From the NCBI GenBank assembly GCA_031417915.1, contig JANOWN010000007.1:1-64000 (forward strand): a stretch of 64,000 nucleotides of DNA, given 5' to 3'. Of this stretch, positions 16,708 through 24,773 are shown piece after piece. Source of the stretch: Methylotenera_A sp031417915. GTDB taxonomy: Bacteria; Pseudomonadota; Gammaproteobacteria; Burkholderiales; Methylophilaceae. The translations under genes were made by a program, and so were the position numbers. The notes under the pieces are model-generated. The model was given only the letters and a program-made list of their open reading frames with translations. It did not search any database and had not been told where the DNA came from. Position 1 is the first letter of the stretch; each line of letters opens with the position of its first letter.

Positions 16708-16777
16708 GGCGCACGCTAAATTAGCGCCTATCAAAAATAAAGCCTACCAAGCTTGCTTTAGCAGCGCTTGATAGGCG
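16708..16777. repeat. Nested inverted repeats between FTR1 gene and purL
   Basis: GGCGCACGCTAAATTAGCGCC (16708-16728) is an imperfect palindrome given here as one 21-base site in two parts: GGCGCACGCTA then AATTAGCGCC. Overlapping it, CGCCTATCAA (16725-16734) pairs perfectly with TTGATAGGCG (16768-16777). It lies just after the FTR1 stop and may end or stabilise that transcript; there is no U-tract, so it is not a standard terminator. Confidence 0.5.
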
Positions 16778-16796
16778 AGTGGGCGTTGAAAACGAG

Positions 16797-17588
16797 TTAG
16801 TTGTTTTTCGCTGCTAATAGCGTCACTTGTTTGCCTTTTAAGAAGCTGTAAGCTAAGAAAGCAAGCGGCACTAACAATAAGCTGTATGAAATCCATGCAC
16901 CAATACGGCCTTGCGGACCCCAATCCTCGGTAGCGGCATGCCAATATGGCACATCGATAATACCTAAATTGTTAAGTTCTGGTGTTTCGGTATATTCGTG
17001 AAACGCGTAAATAAGTAGTTGAACCGAGAATATCACCATGAACACAGCGGTCACTTGAAAGAACAGCCCAAGGTTAACGCGATGGCCGTATTTGCTCCAT
17101 GCCCAAGCCACTAAGCCTGCCAATGTAATGCCTAAAATGCCCCCTATGGCTAAAGGTACGCCATCGGTTGTTTGTGCGAGCGATGCAATCATAGTGGCGG
17201 CTTCTAAGCCTTCGCGACCTATCATGAGTAATACAAATGCGAATATGGCAAATTTAGCGCCATCGCCAGGATTAGCCACGGCTTTATCGATGGCGCCAGT
17301 GATTTCTTTTTTCATATGCTTGCCCATTTTAAGCATGTGTATGGTACAGCTAATCACTAAAAATGCGGCCGCAAGAGCTAAAGTACCTTCCCAAAAAGGA
17401 GTAAGTCCACCAACTTTAGCCAGCATAATGCCCAAAATTGCACAGGCAATCACCGCCACATAACAGCCTTGGCGCACCGATGGAATGAGTTTTTCGCCAC
17501 CAGTTTTAGCAAGGTAGGCCAAAGTAATGGCGATAATTAAAAAAGCCTCTAAACCTTCTCGAAAAGCAATCATTAGCGTTTCAAACAT
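16797..17588 (-). CDS. FTR1-family iron permease
   Basis: 263 residues, about seven hydrophobic helices. The two signature REGLEA motifs, at residues 10-15 (FREGLEAFL) and 125-130 (GREGLEAAT), are the iron-binding REXXE sites of the Ftr1/EfeU permease family in the inner membrane, which import iron, often as Fe3+ from an oxidase partner. No EfeO/EfeB or multicopper oxidase gene is next to it, so the source of iron at the periplasmic face is unclear. Upstream at 17632-17650 is a plausible Fur box, which fits iron repression. The C-terminus is short and Lys-rich. Confidence 0.87.
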   Translation of the reverse strand: MFETLMIAFREGLEAFLIIAITLAYLAKTGGEKLIPSVRQGCYVAVIACAILGIMLAKVGGLTPFWEGTLALAAAFLVISCTIHMLKMGKHMKKEITGAIDKAVANPGDGAKFAIFAFVLLMIGREGLEAATMIASLAQTTDGVPLAIGGILGITLAGLVAWAWSKYGHRVNLGLFFQVTAVFMVIFSVQLLIYAFHEYTETPELNNLGIIDVPYWHAATEDWGPQGRIGAWISYSLLLVPLAFLAYSFLKGKQVTLLAAKNN

Positions 17589-17631
17589 TTTTTATCCTTA
17601 CGAAATCAGTCACTATGAGCTTTAGTATAAT

Positions 17632-17650
17632 CTAAATGATAATGGTTCGC
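17632..17650. promoter_or_regulatory. Possible Fur box upstream of FTR1 gene
   Basis: CTAAATGATAATGGTTCGC matches about 12 of 19 positions of the Fur consensus, with the best part AATGATAAT in the left half. It lies 44 bases upstream of an iron-permease start. Moderate match only. Confidence 0.4.
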
Positions 17651-17690
17651 AATAAAAATATTTTCACATTAAAATTTAACAAAATAAAAA

Positions 17691-17714
17691 AAGCCTGCAA
17701 TCGCAGGCTTTTTT
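17691..17714 (-). terminator. Rho-independent terminator after ppiC
   Basis: A perfect stem AAGCCTGC / GCAGGCTT with the four-base loop AATC (17691-17710) lies between A- and T-rich tracts on both sides. It follows the ppiC stop on the minus strand and ends in U-rich sequence in that direction. It could work both ways, but the FTR1 gene points away. Confidence 0.85.
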
Positions 17715-17730
17715 AAAGCACCTAGAATGC

Positions 17731-18534
17731 TTATTTAGTTACGCCAGGCACTTCAATTTTGGCTTTTTCTTTTAAACCCAGCATCATTTTCTCTAGTTTA
17801 CGTTGTTGCAAGGTGCGCTCTAAACCATCTTTTACTTTATCGTAACTTGGGACTTGCGTTGCGCGTGAGTCTACTAATTTGATGACGTGCCAGCCAAATT
17901 GCGTTTGAATAGGTGTGGCAGTAACGTCCCCTTTTTTCAAAGCAGTCACCGCGTCACTAAAGGGTTTTACCATACCAGCGGCTGAGAACCAGCCTAAATC
18001 GCCGCCTTTTTCTTTGCTGCCCGGATCCAGTGATTTTTCTTTGGCTAATTTAGCAAAATCGCCACCTTTTTTAATTTGTGCTGTGATGTCGTTGGCTTCT
18101 GCTTCAGTTTTAACTAAAATATGGCGCGCGCTATACTCTTTGTCGCCCAACTCTTTTTTGTATTGTTCATATGCTTCTTTCTTATCAGCATCAGAAACTG
18201 GGTTTTTCTTCATAAAATCGGCTAAAAATGCGTTCACCACTAGTTTGCGGTGACCAATTTCTTCTGCAATGATTAAATCAGAATTTTTATCAATACCTTG
18301 TTTTACCGCCTCTTGAAAAGCGAGTTCAGAGCCTACTAACTCGTTAATGACGGCATTTTTTAAACCTTCGCCTTTTTGGCCGCGCGCTTGCGCATCTTTC
18401 ATAATAAAATCTACCCAAGATTGTTTAATGGGTTTGCCGTTGACTGTGGCGGCTGCATCGGCAGCGTACAAAGCCGGGGTGAAAGATAAGCTTGAAATTG
18501 CTGCGATTGTGAGGAGTATTTGATTGATTTTCAT
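17731..18534 (-). CDS. Periplasmic peptidyl-prolyl isomerase, parvulin type
   Basis: 267 residues. The signal peptide (ISSLSFTPALYAADA, cut near residue 25) shows export. An N-terminal SurA/PpiD-like helical chaperone region (residues 30-125) is followed by one rotamase domain starting EYSARHILVKTEAEAND, with GGDFAKLAKEKSLDPGSKEKGG and DLGWFSAAGMVKPFSDAV, and ending TQFGWHVIKL. This is the PpiC/PrsA-like single-domain type that helps fold exported and outer-membrane proteins. It is last in the minus-strand run yciB-yciI-bolA-ppiC and is followed by a strong terminator. Confidence 0.88.
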   Translation of the reverse strand: MKINQILLTIAAISSLSFTPALYAADAAATVNGKPIKQSWVDFIMKDAQARGQKGEGLKNAVINELVGSELAFQEAVKQGIDKNSDLIIAEEIGHRKLVVNAFLADFMKKNPVSDADKKEAYEQYKKELGDKEYSARHILVKTEAEANDITAQIKKGGDFAKLAKEKSLDPGSKEKGGDLGWFSAAGMVKPFSDAVTALKKGDVTATPIQTQFGWHVIKLVDSRATQVPSYDKVKDGLERTLQQRKLEKMMLGLKEKAKIEVPGVTK

Positions 18535-18589
18535 AAGAAATCCTTAAGTTAAAAATATGAGTCTTGCGAGATGTAAGTAATCTTGTAGT

Positions 18590-18871
18590 CTAAATGGAGT
18601 CAGCTTTTAATATGGCATCATCTGGCGAAATTGCAAGTATGCTTATAGCATGAATTTGTTGCGGAATTAAGTGTGTCAAAGCTTGATAAATCATACGATG
18701 TCGCATTATCTGCGATTTTTGGGAAAATTGCGAGCTTACAATTTTTAACGTGAAATGTCCGCCGCCCGTATTGCCAGCGTGACCTGTGTGCATGGCGCTA
18801 TCATCTTGTAATTCAAGGCTAATCGGGTTTAGTGTAGCTAATCTGGTTGTGATAGTTTCGGTTAAATTCAT
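18590..18871 (-). CDS. BolA-family protein
   Basis: 93 residues, normal BolA size. The family fold shows as an N-terminal helix (NLTETITTRLATLNP), then LELQDDSA, the conserved HFTLKIVSSQF strand and the signature MRHRMIYQAL helix with its Arg/His, then AISILAISPDDA. BolA proteins work with monothiol glutaredoxins in iron-sulfur and redox handling, and some affect cell shape. It has His residues (MHTGHAGNTGG) available for shared cluster binding. It lies between yciI and ppiC on the same strand, a common betaproteobacterial order. Confidence 0.88.
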   Translation of the reverse strand: MNLTETITTRLATLNPISLELQDDSAMHTGHAGNTGGGHFTLKIVSSQFSQKSQIMRHRMIYQALTHLIPQQIHAISILAISPDDAILKADSI

Positions 18872-18897
18872 GCTATTTTTTGTTAAATATTCAAGGT

Positions 18898-19200
18898 TTA
18901 GGGTAGCGATTTGCGAAAAGGTTTCACAACAACGTTGGCATACACGCCAGCGCTGACAAACGGATCAGCCTCTGCCCAACTTTTTGCTGCGGCTAAATCG
19001 CTAAATTCTGCGACAATTAAACTACCACTAAAGCCTGCTAGGCCTGGATCAAGGCTATCTATGGCAGGGAAAGGTCCGGCCAAAAGTAAGCGACCTTGGT
19101 TTTGCAATTCGGTTAAACGCGCTAAATGCTGCGGCCTAGCATTCATACGATTTTCAAGGCTGTTGGCTACATCTTCCGCAATAATGCTATACCACATCAT
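18898..19200 (-). CDS. yciI: YciI-family protein
   Basis: About 100 residues from ATG ATG at 19195-19200, giving MMWYSIIAEDVANSLENR, which aligns with the E. coli YciI start; the longer frame to 19221 adds residues that overlap yciB further. The conserved His-Asp features are present in RPQHLARLTELQNQGRLLLAGP and in the C-terminal AKSWAEADPFVSAGVYANVVVKPF. YciI is a small dimeric ferredoxin-like protein with proposed hydrolase-like active site; its true reaction is not settled. The start overlaps the end of yciB by 14 bases, so the two are coupled. Confidence 0.87.
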   Translation of the reverse strand: MMWYSIIAEDVANSLENRMNARPQHLARLTELQNQGRLLLAGPFPAIDSLDPGLAGFSGSLIVAEFSDLAAAKSWAEADPFVSAGVYANVVVKPFRKSLP

Positions 19201-19741
19201 TTTTTTCTTCATCTGGGTCAATCAAATACTTTCTTAACACAAAAGTGTGTGCGACCATAAACAAAAACAGCATGCTGGTGACACCGAAAAGTTTAAAGTT
19301 CACCCATGTGTTCTCAGAATAATTAAACGCGACATAAAGATTTAAAAACCCCAAGGCTATCAAAAAAATCACCCAAACCCAGTTCACTTTATCCCAAATT
19401 GGCTCAGGCGCATGAATCATTTTGCCCATCATTTGTTGAATAAAATTTTTCTTAAAAAACAAGTTAGAAACCAGCAATACAGAGGCCATCAGCCAATATA
19501 GCACGGTCGGTTTCCACATAATGTAAGTTTTGTCGTGCAATAAAAGCGTGATGCCGCCCAGCACGCTAATAATAGCGCCGTTTATCAACAGCATTTTCTC
19601 GATTTTGCCATGGTGAATTTTGGCGTAAACAATCATGGCAAGCGTCACGCCAATAGCGACGGCAGTGGCGACGTAAATATCGTAAAGTTTGAAAGCAACA
19701 AAAAATAAAATAACGGGCAGTAAATCAAAGAAAAATTTCAT
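19187..19741 (-). CDS. yciB: Inner-membrane septation-type protein YciB/IspZ
   Basis: 184 residues from the ATG at 19739-19741 (MKFFFDLLPVILFFVAFKLYD), the family-standard start; the in-frame ATG at 19774 would add an unconserved leader. Five or six membrane helices fill the protein. Conserved pieces are FDLLPVILFF, ATAVAIGVTLAMI, TYIMWKPTVLYWL and PEPIWDKVNWVWVIFL, then LNLYVAFNYSENTWVNFKLFG when read in two parts. YciB is needed for normal cell envelope shape and intracellular septation in some bacteria. It is first in the yciB-yciI-bolA-ppiC run. Confidence 0.92.
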   Translation of the reverse strand: MKFFFDLLPVILFFVAFKLYDIYVATAVAIGVTLAMIVYAKIHHGKIEKMLLINGAIISVLGGITLLLHDKTYIMWKPTVLYWLMASVLLVSNLFFKKNFIQQMMGKMIHAPEPIWDKVNWVWVIFLIALGFLNLYVAFNYSENTWVNFKLFGVTSMLFLFMVAHTFVLRKYLIDPDEEKNDVV

Positions 19742-19846
19742 AAGGCTTTCGGCTATAAGCTTGTGTATCTGCAAAGCCAGTATTTTGCTATGATTTGCCT
19801 ATAAAAGCAAAACCACAATGATGAAACTTTAGAATTACATAATTTT

Positions 19847-20701
19847 ATGAACGCACAGATTGATTTACATTGCCATTCCACTATTTCGGATGGCACTTTA
19901 CCGCCGCATGAGTTAGTCGCGCACGCCGCTAAAAGTGGGATAAAGGTATTAGCACTGACCGATCACGATGATGTGAGTGGCCTGCAAGCCGCTCGGGAGG
20001 CGGCTACCCAGCATGATATTCAGTTTATTAATGGTGTGGAAATTTCTGCAACTTGGAAAAAACGCACGTTGCATATTGTCGGTTTAAAAATCGATGCTGA
20101 AAATAAAGCCCTAAAAACCGCGTTGGATAAAGTGCGCATTGGGCGCGATGCGCGTGCGCAAGAAATGGCGGCGGGCTTGGCAAAAGTGGGCATTCATGGC
20201 GCTTACGAGGGCGCGAACGCCATTGCCAAGCAGAGTATTTTAACGCGTAGCCATTTTGCGCAATTTTTGGTGCAAAACGGCAACGCAAAAGATGTCAAAA
20301 CTGTTTTCAAAAAGTTCTTGGTCAAAGGTAAACCTGGCTTTGTCGATCACCAATGGATGACTTTGCAAGAAGCGGTGGATCTGATTATCGGCGCGGGTGG
20401 CAGCGCGGTGATTGCGCATCCAGGCCGTTATGATTTAGGCCGCATCAACATGTTGGAGCTCATGCAAGAATTTAGAAGTTACGGTGGCGCGGCGATTGAG
20501 GTCATCACAGGCAGCCACACGCCGCCGCAGTATCAACAGTTCGCCAAAATCGCGCATCAATTTAGCCTAAAGTGCTCCATAGGCTCTGATTATCACGGCT
20601 ACGGCTTATCGCACATGGCCATGGGCAGTGTGCCAAACCTGCCTGTAGGCTGTGTACCGGTGTGGGATGATTGGCCAGAAGCTGCTTATTTGTTGAACTA
20701 A
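19847..20701 (+). CDS. PHP-domain phosphoesterase (YciV/RnaAM type)
   Basis: 284 residues. The PHP metal-binding motifs are all visible: DLHCHSTISDGTLPP at residues 5-19, LTDHDDVSGL near 38, the central GVEISA, VIAHPGRYDLG near 188 and GSDYHGYG near 247. This pattern fits the YciV/RNase AM group, which hydrolyses 3',5'-nucleoside bisphosphates and trims short RNA 5' ends. It begins a plus-strand run, ending directly at the base before the next gene's ATG (stop 20699-20701, start 20702). It is divergent from yciB, leaving about 105 bases for both promoters. Confidence 0.88.
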   Translation: MNAQIDLHCHSTISDGTLPPHELVAHAAKSGIKVLALTDHDDVSGLQAAREAATQHDIQFINGVEISATWKKRTLHIVGLKIDAENKALKTALDKVRIGRDARAQEMAAGLAKVGIHGAYEGANAIAKQSILTRSHFAQFLVQNGNAKDVKTVFKKFLVKGKPGFVDHQWMTLQEAVDLIIGAGGSAVIAHPGRYDLGRINMLELMQEFRSYGGAAIEVITGSHTPPQYQQFAKIAHQFSLKCSIGSDYHGYGLSHMAMGSVPNLPVGCVPVWDDWPEAAYLLN

Positions 20702-21325
20702 ATGGCACAGTATTTTGTGATTAATGCCGAAACCCCGCAACCAAGATTAATAAAACACGCGGTAGAAATTTTGCGTGAAGGTGGCGTAATTGCCTACCCG
20801 ACCGATTCCAGCTACGCGCTGGGCTGCATGCTGGGGTTTAAAGATGCGCAAGATAAAATTCGCCAGATTCGCGGCTTGGGCGATGATCATTTATTTACCT
20901 TGGTTTGCAGTGATTTGAGCGAGCTTTCAACTTACGCGCAAGTCGATAACAGCCAGTTTCGGCTGCTTAAGGCGCATACGCCAGGGGCTTATACGTTTAT
21001 TTTAAAGGCAACGCGTGAAGTTCCGCGCCGCTTACAGCACCCAAAGCGCAGTTCGGTAGGCATTCGCGTGCCGAGCCACGCCGTGGTGCAAGCGCTGTTA
21101 GACGAGCTTGGTGAGCCGATGTTGAGTATGACTTTGCAATTGCCGAATGAGAGTGAGCCGCTGAATGAAGCTTGGCAAATTCGTGATAAATTAGAACATG
21201 TTGTTGATTTGGTAATTGATTCGGCAATTCACCACACTGGTTTGACCACGGTAATTGATTTGACAGAAGCCGTGCCGATATTGGTTCGCCAAGGTGCCGC
21301 GAGCGCAGCGCCGTTTGGTTTGTAG
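20702..21325 (+). CDS. YciO/TsaC-family (Sua5-YrdC domain) protein
   Basis: 207 residues, one YrdC-like domain: GGVIAYPTDSSYALGCMLG with the ATP/threonine pocket, KIRQIRGLGDDHLFTLVC, and LKATREVPRRLQHPKRSSVGIRVP (written here in two overlapping halves: LKATREVPRRLQ and HPKRSSVGIRVP). The HLFTLVCSDL form and length match the YciO branch rather than TsaC proper, which makes threonylcarbamoyl-AMP for tRNA t6A. YciO has only weak such activity, so the exact role is open. It follows the PHP gene without a gap, as yciV-yciO do in E. coli. Confidence 0.85.
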   Translation: MAQYFVINAETPQPRLIKHAVEILREGGVIAYPTDSSYALGCMLGFKDAQDKIRQIRGLGDDHLFTLVCSDLSELSTYAQVDNSQFRLLKAHTPGAYTFILKATREVPRRLQHPKRSSVGIRVPSHAVVQALLDELGEPMLSMTLQLPNESEPLNEAWQIRDKLEHVVDLVIDSAIHHTGLTTVIDLTEAVPILVRQGAASAAPFGL

Positions 21326-21338
21326 AATAGGAAAAAAT

Positions 21339-21971
21339 ATGGAATTTAACATTGTACAAAAAATAGCGATATACGCGCTGCCAATCATATTCGCAATTAC
21401 CGTGCATGAGGCCGCACATGGCTACGCGGCGAAATATTTTGGCGATTTAACTGCCGAAAAAATGGGGCGCATTTCGCTCAATCCGCTTAAACATATCGAC
21501 CCATTTGGTACTATTTTATTGCCCGCCCTCACGGTGATGTTGGGCGGAATTTTATTTGGCTGGGCCAAGCCAGTGCCCGTTAATTTTGGCAATTTGCGCA
21601 ATCCTAAAAAAGACATGCTGTGGGTCGCCGCCGCAGGCCCAGCCTCAAATTTAGTCATGGCGGTATTTTGGGCATTCGTTATTAAATTCTCATCTGCTGC
21701 TGGCGCGTATGCGCTACCAATGGAGGTGATGGGCAAGGCTGGCGTATCTATTAATGTTGTGTTGATGGTGCTTAATCTGTTGCCGCTCCCGCCGCTCGAT
21801 GGTGGGCGCATTGCCGTGAGTTTATTGCCAAATCATTTGGCGCGGCCATTTTCACAAATAGAGCGTTACGGTTTTTTTATTTTAATTGCGCTGCTTTTTA
21901 CAGGGGTGTTGAATAAAATTTTAGATCCATTTATCGGGATTGCTTACCGCGTCATTTTTAGTTTAATTTAA
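21339..21971 (+). CDS. Site-2 protease family protein (M50)
   Basis: 210 residues from the ATG at 21339, preceded by AGGAAAA; an earlier frame opening at 21294 lies in the end of the yciO-like gene. An intramembrane metalloprotease of the short M50/rhomboid-independent family: H23-E24-A-A-H27 in ITVHEAAHGYAA supplies the zinc ligands with the later LPLPPLDGGRIAVSLL as third ligand motif. Four to six helices, no PDZ domain. Such compact members are widespread; substrates are not known. It is placed between the yciO-like gene and trpS, a common betaproteobacterial order. Confidence 0.9.
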   Translation: MEFNIVQKIAIYALPIIFAITVHEAAHGYAAKYFGDLTAEKMGRISLNPLKHIDPFGTILLPALTVMLGGILFGWAKPVPVNFGNLRNPKKDMLWVAAAGPASNLVMAVFWAFVIKFSSAAGAYALPMEVMGKAGVSINVVLMVLNLLPLPPLDGGRIAVSLLPNHLARPFSQIERYGFFILIALLFTGVLNKILDPFIGIAYRVIFSLI

Positions 21972-21990
21972 ATAACCCAGCGCCACTTGC

Positions 21991-21996
21991 TATAAT
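21991..21996 (+). promoter_or_regulatory. Probable extended -10 promoter of trpS
   Basis: TTGCTATAAT gives a perfect -10 with an extended TG motif, 31 bases upstream of the trpS ATG. The -35 region is weak. Confidence 0.5.
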
Positions 21997-22027
21997 AAAC
22001 ACAACTCAATTTCAGGTTTTTTAATTC

Positions 22028-23230
22028 ATGGCAATCGAACGCGTTTTATCGGGCATGCGCCCTACAGGCAACTTGCATCTTGGCCATTATAACGGCGTAC
22101 TCAAAAATTGGATTAAGCTGCAACATGAGCATGAGTGCCTGTTTTTTGTGGCCGATTGGCACGCGTTAACGACTCACTATGACACGCCAGAAATTATCGA
22201 AGAATCAGTTTGGGAAATGGTCATCGATTGGCTGGCGGCTGGCGTGGATCCTGCTAATGCGACTATTTTTATCCAGTCACGCGTGCCAGAGCATGCTGAG
22301 TTACATACTTTACTTTCTATGATTACACCGCTGAGTTGGTTAGAACGCGTGCCAACCTATAAAGACCAGCAAGAAAAACTCGCCAGTAAAGATTTATCCA
22401 CCTATGGTTTTTTGGGCTACCCATTATTACAAAGTGCGGATATTTTAATTTACAAAGCGACGCAAGTGCCGGTGGGCGAAGATCAAGTGCCGCATATTGA
22501 ATTTACGCGCGAAATCGCGCGCAGGTTTAACCACATTTATGGCAAAGAAGCTGGCTTTGAAGAAAAAGCTGAAGCCGCGATTAAAAAACTTGGTGGCAAA
22601 AAAGGCGCATTTTATGAAGAAATGCGCAGCGCCTATCAACAAAGTGGCGATGAAGAAGCGCTGGAATCCGCACGGGCATTGATTGAAGAGCAGCAAGGCA
22701 TGAGCATGGGTGATAAAGAGCGCTTGTTCGGTTATTTAGAAGGCGGCGGCAAAATGATTTTGCTGGAGCCAGAATATAAGCTGATGCCCGCCAGCAAAAT
22801 GATGGGTTTAGACGGCCAAAAAATGTCGAAATCGTATAACAACACCATTTCGCTGCGTGAAGATACCGACACCGTTGCAAAAAAAATCAAAACCATGCCG
22901 ACGGACCCTGCGCGCATTCGTCGCACCGACCCGGGCGACCCAGCCAAATGCCCCGTCTGGCAATTGCACGAAGTGTATTCTGATGACAATATCAAAGATT
23001 GGGTGCAAATTGGCTGTAAAGGCGCGACTATTGGTTGTATTGAGTGCAAACAGCCAGTGATTGATGCAATATTGAAAGAACTAAAACCGATACAAGAACG
23101 CGCCGCACAATATGCCGAAGACCCGACTTTAGTGAAAAACATCGTCGCCGAGGGTTGCGAAAAAGCCCGTAAATTGGCGCGCGAAACGATGCGTGATGTA
23201 AGGGATGTGATGGGGTTGAATTACGGTTAA
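22028..23230 (+). CDS. trpS: Tryptophan-tRNA ligase
   Basis: 400 residues, the longer betaproteobacterial form. The class I signature HLGH is at residues 17-20 (GNLHLGHYNG) and KMSKS is at about residue 265 (GLDGQKMSKSYNNT). Further family blocks are DWHALTTHYDTP, SWLERVPTYKDQ and QSADILIYKATQVPVGEDQ. A Cys-bearing insert near residue 340 (GCKGATIGCIECKQ) with four Cys or more suggests metal binding, as in some longer TrpRS. It charges tRNA-Trp with tryptophan in the cytosol. Confidence 0.95.
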   Translation: MAIERVLSGMRPTGNLHLGHYNGVLKNWIKLQHEHECLFFVADWHALTTHYDTPEIIEESVWEMVIDWLAAGVDPANATIFIQSRVPEHAELHTLLSMITPLSWLERVPTYKDQQEKLASKDLSTYGFLGYPLLQSADILIYKATQVPVGEDQVPHIEFTREIARRFNHIYGKEAGFEEKAEAAIKKLGGKKGAFYEEMRSAYQQSGDEEALESARALIEEQQGMSMGDKERLFGYLEGGGKMILLEPEYKLMPASKMMGLDGQKMSKSYNNTISLREDTDTVAKKIKTMPTDPARIRRTDPGDPAKCPVWQLHEVYSDDNIKDWVQIGCKGATIGCIECKQPVIDAILKELKPIQERAAQYAEDPTLVKNIVAEGCEKARKLARETMRDVRDVMGLNYG

Positions 23231-23243
23231 GGGGTAGGTAGAT

Positions 23244-23558
23244 ATGAAGCTGAACAGGTGGCAGCGAATTGGAGTTGTGATTTCTATTTTATGGATATTA
23301 GGTTCCGCTATTTATGTTCGTAATGCTCAAGTGGATGTTGCAACGAGCAGTGCTCAATATATCCAGAAAATGTGCTTAGAGATGGAAGGAGCACAAAGTG
23401 AGGATTGTAGTAAAGAATTTCATAAAAACTACGTAGATTTTTTGAGGCCGAATTGGTCTGACATTGCATTAACTGCTTTTGCTCCGGTCGTTTTAGGATG
23501 GTTACTCGTACTAATAATTATCCGTGTCTTTCGTTGGATAAAAGCTGGAGAAGTTTGA
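23244..23558 (+). CDS. Small membrane protein, unknown
   Basis: 104 residues with two membrane helices (about 9-26 and 76-97) and a central hydrophilic loop with two Cys (QKMCLEME and SEDCSKEF), probably periplasmic and able to form a disulfide. The start MKLNRWQRIGVVISILW and end VFRWIKAGEV resemble a small family scattered in proteobacteria with no known role. Its codon use is slightly more A+T-rich than its neighbours. It is preceded by GGTAGGTAG-type sequence 13 bases after trpS, and is probably an accessory insertion between trpS and the scp operon. Confidence 0.65.
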   Translation: MKLNRWQRIGVVISILWILGSAIYVRNAQVDVATSSAQYIQKMCLEMEGAQSEDCSKEFHKNYVDFLRPNWSDIALTAFAPVVLGWLLVLIIIRVFRWIKAGEV

Positions 23559-23575
23559 GTTATTAAAATAATAGA

Positions 23576-23612
23576 TGCTCTGTAAGCCAATATCCATGCG
23601 GGTTATAGGGCA
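23576..23612. repeat. 37-base palindrome family, intergenic copy
   Basis: Left arm TGCTCTGTAAGCC, centre AATATCCATGC, right arm GGGTTATAGGGCA. It forms a hairpin 22 bases before the SMR-pump ATG, so it could affect translation start of that gene. Confidence 0.75.
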
Positions 23613-23634
23613 TAAGTTTTTAACAAGGAAAACA

Positions 23635-23967
23635 ATGAATCACTGGGTAGCACTTGCCATCGCCATCGTCGCGGAAGTGATTGGCACCACTGCGCTGAAA
23701 GCCTCTAACGAGTTTACGCGGCTGTGGCCATCAATAATTGTGGTGGCAGGCTATGGCACGGCGTTTTATTTTATGGCCGTAAGCATGCGCGTGCTACCGG
23801 TGGGCATCATGTATGCCATTTGGTCGGGTATGGGCATTGTGCTGGTGTCTATTATTGGTTGGGCGGTGTATCGCCAAGTGCTGGATGTGCCTGCCATCAT
23901 CGGTATGGGCTTGATTCTTGCAGGCGTAGTGGTGATTAATGTGTTTTCAAAATCGGTAGGACATTAA
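23635..23967 (+). CDS. EmrE-type small multidrug resistance pump
   Basis: 110 residues from the ATG at 23635, which follows AAGGAAAAC; the upstream frame would read through the palindrome. Four helices with the essential membrane Glu in IVAEVIGTTALK (residue 13). The block YAIWSGMGIVLVS and the end VPAIIGMGLILAGVVVINVFS match EmrE/Qac transporters rather than the guanidinium exporter Gdx/SugE. It works as an antiparallel dimer that exchanges protons for cationic drugs. A single gene between a small unknown protein and scpA. Confidence 0.88.
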   Translation: MNHWVALAIAIVAEVIGTTALKASNEFTRLWPSIIVVAGYGTAFYFMAVSMRVLPVGIMYAIWSGMGIVLVSIIGWAVYRQVLDVPAIIGMGLILAGVVVINVFSKSVGH

Positions 23968-23987
23968 GTTGAGTACACTAGGTTGAT

Positions 23988-24773
23988 ATGAAGTCGCAGC
24001 TAAATTTAGATGCGCGTATCTATGGCGAGGCTTTTACTGAACTTCCGCAAGATTTATACATTCCGCCAGATGCGCTGGAGGTTTATTTAGAGGCGTTTGA
24101 AGGCCCGCTCGATTTGCTGCTGTACCTTATTCGCAAACATAATCTGGATATTCTCGACATTCCCATGGCGCAACTCACGGCGCAATACATGGTGTATGTA
24201 GAGAAAATGAAGGTGATAAAACTCGAATTAGCCGCTGATTATTTGCTGATGTCGGCGATGCTGATAGAGATTAAATCGCGCATGTTGTTGCCAAAACCTG
24301 CCGAAATTGCTGAGGAAGATGACCCGCGTGCCGAGTTAGTGCGCAGATTAATGGAATACGAAGCAATTAAACTCGCTGCAGCACGGCTGGATGCTATGCC
24401 ACAAGTGGGCGTGGAAATACAAGTTGCGGCGGCTTATTACCAACATATTAGCGAGATTAAACCGCCCGAAGTAAGTTTGGATGAGCTGGTGGAAGCTTGG
24501 CGCAATGTGCTGAAGCGTGCCAAATTGAATTCGCATCATAAAATTGGTAAGCAAGAACTCTCTGTACGTGAGCATATGAGCCAGATTCTACGCCGCTTAA
24601 AGGCAGATGGCATGGTGGAGTTTTCGCAATTATTTGATATGGCGAGCGATGGTTTGGCTAAACTTGTGGTGAATTTTTTAGCGATTTTAGAGCTGGCTAA
24701 AGAAGGTCTAATTCGCATGACGCAACAACAAGCGTTTTCGCCGATTTATTTACAAGTGAACAGTGCCGAATGA
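23988..24773 (+). CDS. scpA: Segregation and condensation protein A
   Basis: 261 residues, the kleisin subunit of the Smc-ScpAB condensin. The N-terminal signature FEGPLDLLLYLIRKHNLDILDIPMAQ (seen in two parts: FEGPLDLLLYLIRK and HNLDILDIPMAQ) and LAADYLLMSAMLIEIKSRMLLP are typical. The C-terminal winged helix, SVREHMSQILRRLKADG, contacts the Smc head. It overlaps scpB by four bases (ATGA), the usual coupled pair. No smc gene is in this window. Confidence 0.92.
   Translation: MKSQLNLDARIYGEAFTELPQDLYIPPDALEVYLEAFEGPLDLLLYLIRKHNLDILDIPMAQLTAQYMVYVEKMKVIKLELAADYLLMSAMLIEIKSRMLLPKPAEIAEEDDPRAELVRRLMEYEAIKLAAARLDAMPQVGVEIQVAAAYYQHISEIKPPEVSLDELVEAWRNVLKRAKLNSHHKIGKQELSVREHMSQILRRLKADGMVEFSQLFDMASDGLAKLVVNFLAILELAKEGLIRMTQQQAFSPIYLQVNSAE

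Noticed and set aside
19980..20003. CCTGCAAGCCGC in the PHP-domain gene resembling one arm
   Set aside because: It encodes SGLQAAREAA, ordinary for the family, and no centre follows.
23559..23634. Guanidine riboswitch before the SMR pump
   Set aside because: Only 76 bases are available, taken mostly by the palindrome; no ykkC or ACGR hairpin features were seen and the pump is EmrE-type, not Gdx.
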